From Flagellimonas aurea (GTDB lineage Bacteria; Bacteroidota; Bacteroidia; Flavobacteriales; Flavobacteriaceae), in NCBI RefSeq assembly GCF_017313785.1, contig NZ_JAFLNL010000003.1, positions 1 through 64,000 on the forward strand: a stretch of 64,000 nucleotides of DNA. The letters are read 5' to 3'. A program made the position numbers and the translations under genes. Position 1 is the stretch's first letter. Each line of letters opens with the position of its first letter. The notes under the pieces were generated by a model. That model worked only from the letters and a program-made list of their open reading frames with translations. It did no database searches and was not told the origin of the DNA. This document shows, piece by piece, positions 54,685 through 61,600 of the stretch.

Positions 54685-55470
54685 ATGAACCAGGAAAATG
54701 TAGATTATTTAAAAGAGCAGGTGATGTATGCAGGCTACGGTGATACCTTTCACAAGGAACTGGAAGCACGGATCAAGGAACAACCAGAAGAATTCAACTT
54801 GAAATACGAAACAAATTTTGGGAATGACAAGGTCGTATCCGAATTGAATTTCAGCCGATCCAACAGGGAGGACAGCGACTTTTACTTCTTCAATAGCCAC
54901 AAACTGGAGCTTACCAGGGAAGGGGAGCCCGTCATGAAGCAGCAGTTCAACATTTATAACGGCAGTAACATCACCCTGAAGGAGGCCTATAACCTGATGT
55001 GCGGGCGTGCAGTGAACAAAACATTGAGGAACAAGGAAGGGGAACTGTACAATACATGGATACAGCTGGACTTTAAACACACGGACAAGTACGGCAACTA
55101 CCTACAGCAGAAATACAATGAGGGTTATGGCTATGATGTGGAAGTGGCCCTTCAAAAATACCCCATATCCGAAATGGAAAATCCAATGTACAAGACCAAT
55201 CTGGTCGAGTCCCTGAAAAAAGGCAATCCGGGGAGGGCCACCCTTACCGGCCCGGATGGGCAGGAACAGAAGGTTTATCTTGTGGCCAACCCCAAATTCA
55301 AATCCGTTACGCTCTACGACACCAACATGGAGCGCATCGGGCACAGAAGAAGGGAAAAACAGGAGAAAAAAGAAGGAAAGAACCAGAAGCAGACCCAAAA
55401 ACCTGAAGGGGAGGAATCTTCCCCTTCTGCTCAAAAAAAGCCCAGAAAAAGGAGGGCTAAAAGTATCTGA
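54685..55470 (+). CDS. DUF3945/DUF4099-like mobile-element protein, first of a tandem pair
   Basis: A 261-residue soluble protein. MNQENVDYLKEQVMYAGYGD and ITLKEAYNLMCGRAVNKTL, WIQLDFKHTDKYGN, YDVEVALQKYPI mark the DUF3945-type domain found beside topoisomerases and conjugation genes of Bacteroidota. The last 45 residues are a highly basic, low-complexity tail, probably contacting nucleic acid. Located directly after the tra genes; role unknown. Confidence 0.7.
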   Translation: MNQENVDYLKEQVMYAGYGDTFHKELEARIKEQPEEFNLKYETNFGNDKVVSELNFSRSNREDSDFYFFNSHKLELTREGEPVMKQQFNIYNGSNITLKEAYNLMCGRAVNKTLRNKEGELYNTWIQLDFKHTDKYGNYLQQKYNEGYGYDVEVALQKYPISEMENPMYKTNLVESLKKGNPGRATLTGPDGQEQKVYLVANPKFKSVTLYDTNMERIGHRRREKQEKKEGKNQKQTQKPEGEESSPSAQKKPRKRRAKSI

Positions 55471-55486
55471 TCCAAAGTATTGAAAA

Positions 55487-56518
55487 ATGAACAAAAATAA
55501 AGCCGATAGGGTCCAGGAAGATTTGGAGAAATGGTTGAAACGGGAACAACGTTTCCAAAAAATCTTCTCTCGGCCCTTGGCCGATAACCGTTCTTTTCTC
55601 AAGGAGAAGCTGAAATACTATGACACCATCAAATCCAAATACGGCAATGTGGCGACACGGGAAGAAAGCGCAACATTGCGCCTGATGAAAGAGGATCGTG
55701 GTGCCATAGAACGACAACTGTACCCCAATGCTATAGTGAGGTTAGCATTTAGAATTACGCTCAAGATCCGCAATGAAATAAATTCACAAAAAGAACAAAG
55801 GCAGAACCAAGCGAATTTGCAGGAATTAAGGAGTGTTGTCCATCGCCTTGGCCTTCCAGAAAATGCCTTTTCCGAAAGACATCTTAGGCAAGAAAGGGAC
55901 ATTCCCCCATTCACCTATCAAGTGGGAGAAAATGAACAGATGACGTTTAACTGGGATCTTTCCCAGGAACAGGATGGGGCTTATAAGTTTAATGGTTATA
56001 CGGCCACTTTGAACATAGAAGGTGAACCACAACGTACCCAAAGGTTCCCTTTGGACGGCACGGATGAAATTACTGCTAGGCAGGCATACAACCTACTCTC
56101 AGGACGATCTGTACATATCGGTACGGAAAGGGATCGGCATTGGGTAAAACTGGACCTCAACGATAAGGACCGGGATGGTAACCATAAAGTCAAAAGGTTC
56201 TACGCCAATTATAACTATTCCCTAAAGGACCAACTGGCTAAAATTCCGATCAATTCCTTGACAAACTCCGGACAGATGAAAATGGTAGAGGGGGCTTTGC
56301 GCAATGGGGACCGGATAAAAATTCAACTTACAGGAGGTGAATTTCTCTCCATTGAGGCAAATCCACAACATCGGTCCATTGACTGCTATAGGGAGGGACG
56401 AAAGATACCTTTCTCCCAAGTTACGAAAGCACGGTCGAAGAGGAATAAAAAACATAGGGTACATGGTAGGTTAGGCAAGGGAACTCAGGGAATTTATCAA
56501 AAAAGGGTAATCAGGTAG
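55487..56518 (+). CDS. DUF3945-like mobile-element protein, second of a tandem pair
   Basis: A 343-residue protein. The C-terminal half (about 150-310) aligns with its upstream neighbour: ITARQAYNLLSGRSVHIGTE, HWVKLDLNDKDRDGN, YNYSLKDQLAKIPI, DRIKIQLTGGEFLSIEANPQHRSIDCY. The N-terminal ~130 residues are helical and basic, replacing the neighbour's short start. It ends the operon; a Rho-independent terminator follows at 56621. Confidence 0.7.
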   Translation: MNKNKADRVQEDLEKWLKREQRFQKIFSRPLADNRSFLKEKLKYYDTIKSKYGNVATREESATLRLMKEDRGAIERQLYPNAIVRLAFRITLKIRNEINSQKEQRQNQANLQELRSVVHRLGLPENAFSERHLRQERDIPPFTYQVGENEQMTFNWDLSQEQDGAYKFNGYTATLNIEGEPQRTQRFPLDGTDEITARQAYNLLSGRSVHIGTERDRHWVKLDLNDKDRDGNHKVKRFYANYNYSLKDQLAKIPINSLTNSGQMKMVEGALRNGDRIKIQLTGGEFLSIEANPQHRSIDCYREGRKIPFSQVTKARSKRNKKHRVHGRLGKGTQGIYQKRVIR

Positions 56519-56620
56519 CCCTTGGTCATTCCCCTTTTGGCAGGAGGTCCATCGAGTCGTTGGCACGTTTAAGGGACGTGGGAAGAATAATCCCCTATCG
56601 CTTTTGACCTGGATTAAAAT

Positions 56621-56645
56621 AAAAAGCCCGCAAAACGGGCTTTTT
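56621..56645 (+). terminator. terminator of the transfer operon
   Basis: AAAAAGCCCG and CGGGCTTTTT form a perfect hairpin with a 5-nt loop and built-in T-tract, about 100 bases after the last stop codon. It can work in both directions. Confidence 0.92.
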
Positions 56646-56680
56646 GCTTATACAAAGGTTCAAAAACACGAGGGAAAGTA

Positions 56681-56711
56681 TTTGTAGGAAAAAGATTGTT
56701 AACTATCTTTA
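56681..56711 (+). promoter_or_regulatory. candidate Bacteroidota promoter for the recombinase operon
   Basis: TTTG at 56681-56684, 19 bases, then TATCTTTA at 56704-56711, close to the Bacteroidota consensus TTTG-N19-TAnnTTTG (one mismatch). It lies 35 bases before the small ORF that precedes the recombinase. Confidence 0.5.
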
Positions 56712-56745
56712 TACTACGCTTTTTCACAGGAAATGAAGTTGAGAA

Positions 56746-56931
56746 ATGAAGAAAAGAGCGAATTCCAAAGAAATCAAAATCTCAGAAATCAAAGCAGAAT
56801 TAGAGCAACAAAAAGAAGATATGCTCATAGAGTTTCTGGCAAGGATCATTGTAAAAATAACCATAAACGAATGTAATCATGAAAACAGCGATCAGGTACC
56901 TTCGGTTCAGCAGACTGGGTCAAAGTCATAG
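56746..56931 (+). CDS. small charged protein overlapping the recombinase start
   Basis: A 61-residue protein (MKKRANSKEIKISEIKAELE), helical and charged, with a hydrophobic LIEFLARIIVKITI centre. It overlaps the recombinase gene by 53 bases in another frame, suggesting translational coupling. No family is recognised; it could be an accessory of the recombinase, or a chance frame. Confidence 0.5.
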   Translation: MKKRANSKEIKISEIKAELEQQKEDMLIEFLARIIVKITINECNHENSDQVPSVQQTGSKS

Positions 56932-58516
56932 TTCAATCGAAAGACAGGAAATGGTAACGGATAACTGGCTTGAATTTAACGGGGTCGAACTTGTAGATTC
57001 CTTTATTGACCGGGGAAAAAGTGCAAGGACCTTTGATCGTCCCGATTTTAAAAAGCTAAAGATGTTCATTCAAAAGTATTCCAAAAGAGTTGACTATCTG
57101 CTCGTAGATCAAATGGACAGGTTCAGCCGGGAGGCCGGGGAAGCATTGGTATTGGTAAAACGACTTCAGAAAATTTATTCCATACAGATTGTTTCGGTTT
57201 CAGAAGGTATCACATTCGATTATGAGACCCCTGGCAGTTTTTTCCGGGCCGGTCTGCAGTTCCTTCTGGCCGAAGATGACAACATCAACCGAAGTATTAA
57301 GGTCAATGGAGGTATATATACAGCAAAAGTAAAGGAAGGGCGGTATATCTATGGCCATGCCCCTTTTGGTTACAAAAAAGTTGGTGAGGGCAAAAACAAA
57401 CATTTGGAAGTAATGGATACCGAAGCGGAAATAGTGAAGTATATCTATGATGCATATTTACACGGAACCCCAGCCTATTTGATTAAGAATAAAGCCCGGA
57501 AATTAGGTATGAAAATGACGGGAAATTCCACTATAGATAATATACTCCAAAATCCGATTTATACTTCACTACAACGTGTCAAACCATTTAAAAAGCACCC
57601 AGGAGGGCTATTTCCGGTCAACCATGAGCCTATCATAGATAGGATGACCTGGCTCAATGTACAGGAGAAGCTCAAAAAACCGGATAAGAAACGAACTATC
57701 ATTGATGACCATATTCCATTGAGGGGAATTCTAAAGTGTCATTGTGGCGATCCTCTAAGTGGGGCACCTTCGAGGGGAAGGGCGGGAACATATTATTATT
57801 ACTACAAATGCCGTCATTCCAAGCACAATAATATTAGTGCAAAAAAGGCCCATGAGCAATTATCACAGATCTTTAAACTCATGAGCCTAAAGAAAGATAG
57901 TATCCTCAAAATAAAGGAGAAAAGCGAAGAAATGATAAAAACAGAGATCAATGCCAATCAACACAAGATCCAGGGACATAGGCTCAGTTTGCATCGGACC
58001 AAGGAAAAATTGATTTCGTTGGAAGAGAAATGGATCGAGAATTCCATTGACAGGGAAACCTATGACCGTTGGTACGCCACCTACAACAAGGATATTATAA
58101 AATTGGACGCCTCAATCTCAGTGCTTAACACTGATAAAAGCAGGATATACAAGGCATTCTATAAGAACCTGAAATACCTCACCAATCTGGACAGTTTGTA
58201 TGAAAGACTGGACACTTTAGAGAAAAGGGAATTGGTCAATATGGTGTTCGACAGCAAATTGTACTATGAAAACGGGGCGTATCGAACCACCTATATGGCC
58301 GAAATACTCAGTGATAACACTTTAAAAATGAAGGAGTTAAATCTTCTGTATTACCAAAAAAAAACGGGATTTCAAGAAGAAATCCCGTCAAGTCGGGATG
58401 ACTGGATTCGAACCAGCGACCACACGCACCCCATGCGTGTACGCTACCAGACTGCGCCACATCCCGTGTTTGACCTTCGGTCAAAAATTTTCAATAAACA
58501 ATACCCAAATCCCTAG
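56879..58516 (+). CDS. large serine recombinase, probable ICE integrase, running through a tRNA gene
   Basis: A 545-residue large serine recombinase. The resolvase domain (1-150) has the catalytic serine in YLRFSRLGQ (S11), SIERQ and VDQMDRFSRE. A recombinase domain follows (GRYIYGHAPFGYKK, NILQNPIYT), then a zinc ribbon (LKCHCGDPLSG, YYKCRH) and a long coiled coil (about 340-430). From about residue 493 the frame is encoded by the terminator, the antisense strand of tRNA-Pro and its 5' flank; SSRDDWIRTSDHTHPMRVRY is tRNA sequence. The stop codon therefore lies in the chromosome. Probably this enzyme integrated the element at the tRNA 3' end, and the excised form would have another C-terminus. 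Confidence 0.9.
   Translation: MKTAIRYLRFSRLGQSHSSIERQEMVTDNWLEFNGVELVDSFIDRGKSARTFDRPDFKKLKMFIQKYSKRVDYLLVDQMDRFSREAGEALVLVKRLQKIYSIQIVSVSEGITFDYETPGSFFRAGLQFLLAEDDNINRSIKVNGGIYTAKVKEGRYIYGHAPFGYKKVGEGKNKHLEVMDTEAEIVKYIYDAYLHGTPAYLIKNKARKLGMKMTGNSTIDNILQNPIYTSLQRVKPFKKHPGGLFPVNHEPIIDRMTWLNVQEKLKKPDKKRTIIDDHIPLRGILKCHCGDPLSGAPSRGRAGTYYYYYKCRHSKHNNISAKKAHEQLSQIFKLMSLKKDSILKIKEKSEEMIKTEINANQHKIQGHRLSLHRTKEKLISLEEKWIENSIDRETYDRWYATYNKDIIKLDASISVLNTDKSRIYKAFYKNLKYLTNLDSLYERLDTLEKRELVNMVFDSKLYYENGAYRTTYMAEILSDNTLKMKELNLLYYQKKTGFQEEIPSSRDDWIRTSDHTHPMRVRYQTAPHPVFDLRSKIFNKQYPNP
58357..58387 (-). terminator. Rho-independent terminator of tRNA-Pro
   Basis: Read on the minus strand: CGGGATTTC, short loop, GAAATCCCG (58365-58387), then eight T. 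It lies 5 bases beyond the tRNA 3' end and inside the recombinase reading frame on the other strand. Confidence 0.85.
58393..58466 (-). tRNA. tRNA-Pro (anticodon GGG)
   Basis: A complete 74-nt cloverleaf: acceptor CGGGATG/CATCCCG, D-stem GCGC/GCGT, anticodon stem CACGC/GCGTG with loop ATGGGGT (anticodon GGG), T-arm GCTGG-TTCGAAT-CCAGT, discriminator A. CCA is not encoded, as usual in Bacteroidota. It is intact, which fits an element that rebuilds the tRNA 3' end on insertion. Confidence 0.95.
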
Positions 58517-58556
58517 CCGTCTACTGCAGAGCAGTCTGGGTGCCAGAAGGAGTCTA

Positions 58557-58576
58557 TCCTGAGCGTAGCCGAAGGA
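58557..58576. repeat. short dispersed-type repeat
   Basis: TCCTGAGCGTAGCCGAAGGA resembles a short imperfect palindrome scattered through many flavobacterial genomes. It lies in the gene-free stretch between the tRNA and the adhesin gene (58517-58699), next to a second copy of CCACATCCCG (58577-58586), which also forms the tRNA 5' end. Confidence 0.45.
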
Positions 58577-58699
58577 CCACATCCCGAAAAGGGATTGCAA
58601 AAATATAAATTTTGGTGATACTATCACCCAGCACAACTAAAACTTTTTGGTACTAAGTTAGTCCTTGTTGAAGTCATTTTTCAAAAACAGGAACTCCAT

Positions 58700-61600
58700 T
58701 TACTCCCGATATAGTGTAAAGTGGCCTACAAAGCGTTGTTTTTCAGTGTCGTTTGCATTTACCACGTACCAGTAGTCTCCTGTTGGAAGAGGTTTTCCAT
58801 CATAGTTTCCGTCCCATTTTTTCACCTGGTCCAAATGTGCAACCACCCTACCATAGCGGTCATAAATAATCACATCTATATTTGGGAAGTATTCACGGTT
58901 CCCGGGATACCAATAGTCGTTCATGTTATCACCGTCAGGAGTAAAGAAATTGGGCATTTCCGGCATTCCTTCAAAATTAAATGGCATTACAAGAGTAGCC
59001 TCACAGCCATTTTGGTCACGTACCATAATGGTGATATTGGAATCTTGTATGATATTAAAGACATTCTCTTCACCAAAAGATTCTCCTTGGAAGAAGTACT
59101 CATAACCTCCAAAACCCCCAGTTGCAATAGCCGTGACTTCATCTGGACCTGTTTTGGTCGCTTCCAAAGTCAGTGGCTCATAAGCTTCAACCTCAAGCTC
59201 AACAAAGGTTACACATCCGTTTGCATGATAAATGTAAACGGTGTGCTCTCCCGCTGGTAAATCACCAAAAATCCGCTGATTGGTAGCCATCTGTATGTCA
59301 TCCACATCCAAAGAGAACAATAGATTTGACAATTGGGAACCATCCGCAATATTTATGGTGACTGTACTATTTGGGAATATACCCTCACAACCATACTCCA
59401 CAACCGGTTCGGCAACAATATCCACACCTATTCCAATTTCAGCGATCACATTGGTCTGACAACCATTGGCGTCACGTACAAAAACCACATAGGATTCACC
59501 TCCTTGGAGGTTATCGAAGAACAGACTATCGTTTTGTACAAAATCTGCATCGTCCGCAGAATTTACACTTGTATAATAGGGTCCCGTTCCTCCGGTAACT
59601 TCAAGAATCATGCTACCGTCTCCATCTCCCATACAGGTTTCCGGGGTAGTTTCCACAACTCCGGCCAAAAGTTCCATAGGCTGTGTAATCTCTACCGTTC
59701 TGGTAATGGTACAACCTAAATCATCCTGAATAATGATGTCATAGGTTCTTGGTGCCAAATCATTGAAGGTTTTTCTATTTGGATTGGCTGGGTCATCACC
59801 TTCGAAGAATTCACTTAACGTATCGGAGATGGAATATCTTATCTGACCTGTCCCCCCACTTGCTTCAATAATGATCTGTCCGTTCATATCCCCGGCACAC
59901 AATACAGGCACAGCTTCCAAATAATCCAACACCAATGGGTCTTTTGGTTCAATATCAATCGGGGTCGACATCACTTCACATCCACCACTCTGAGCATATA
60001 CAAAGTATCTTCCAGGGTTAAGTTCCCTGAATATCCCTGAATTCTGGGTGGGGCGTACAATGGATGACGCCGTCACAGGCAGCGTGTTGGAGTTAACCAA
60101 GGTATAGGTGTAGTTTCCGATTCCACCAAAAGCTTCGGAACGAATAATTCCCGTAGCTTCACCTGCACAGTTGATGGTTGCATTGTTCAAATCTAGATTG
60201 ATGACCAATGGTGCAGCAGGATCTAAGGAAACTAAGTTGGATGTTTCATACGGACATCCATTGTCGTTTTGTACTTCGTATTGAAAAGGTCCTGCATCAG
60301 CACTAATATCCACAGAAATTTGAACACTTGTCACACCAGCTCCAAAACCAACAAATGCATCGCTTGTTCCCGCTCTTCGGTAGGAATAATTGACTCCCGG
60401 TTCTGGATTGGTCACCGTAAGTTCCATGATGCCCAAATCCCCACAACCTGGCGGTTGAAGTTCCCTCAATTCAGCAACCACTATTTCCGGGTCTAAAATG
60501 GTTATCTCATCTGTTTGGGCGCTACAGTTCCAGCCATCAAAAATGGTAATCCTGTAGACTCCTTCGGACAAATTACCAAATCGTGGCGTAGTCTGTAAAC
60601 CGCTATTGGTCCCATCCGTAATTCTGTTCAATTGATATAGATAGTTTCCAGGCCCTTGACCACCGGCCTCATTGTATGCCTCTATAATCGCGTCATTATC
60701 ATTGTTACAGGCCAATGGACGCACAATACGAATATCCGCTGTAATATCGATTGGTAGTGGTAGGTTCAGAGTTCTACTAGATTCACAACCTTCTAAGTCT
60801 CTAATATTTACCGTGTAAGTATCGGTTGATAGATTTTCGAATACTGGATTAGCATTCGGATAATCCACCAATATGGTTCCATCGGATGCCACCAATTGGT
60901 ATTCGTAGGTTCCCCATCCTCCATCTCCTGAAGCTGTAATCTCTCCCAACCCGGGGACATTACAGGTAACCGGGGAAGTTTGCAATAAGTCAACGGTAAG
61001 TTCCCTATCCGGAGAACGTACCGTGGTAACATTGCTGACAGTATCACAATATGGTGAATCCAAAGCTTCTATACGCACTATCAAGTTGCCTGCAGGAACA
61101 TTTTCAATACGTTCAGGAGTGTTGATAGGTGAATTGGTATCGAAAGTACCGGTTATGCCCGTAGAAGTCTCCACCCCAGAATTATCCCGGGTGAACACTT
61201 CATAATTATATTGACCATTATAATTATTGATATCCAAACTGATGACGCCATCTGAACCATTGAAACACATTACCGGTTCCACTTCGGCGATAACAGCTTC
61301 AATAGTATTGTACTCTGGCATATTGACGGTAGCCGTCAAATAAGTACATCCGCCACTTCCCACATCGGTAACCGCAAAAATGTAGTTGCCGGGCGTAGCA
61401 ATATCCCAAGTGACCCTATCACTTCCTCCTGAACTACGGGCAGGTTCGGAGCCCAAAGGTAGTATCTGCACTTCATAATCCCCAGGACCCTCGTTTACTA
61501 TGATATCAATGGAACCTGCACTGACCCCTGTTCCCGAAGTGTCACAGGTAATAGGGTTCACATTGTAGCTGAAAGTAATATCTGTAGGAGTGTTGATGTT

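Noticed and set aside
58501..58586. Possible second, degenerate tRNA-Pro copy (GCAGTCTGG and CCACATCCCG matches) as an attachment duplicate
   Set aside because: Only 9-10-base matches in mixed orientation, no cloverleaf, and they lie on the 5' side of the tRNA, where an attachment repeat is not expected.
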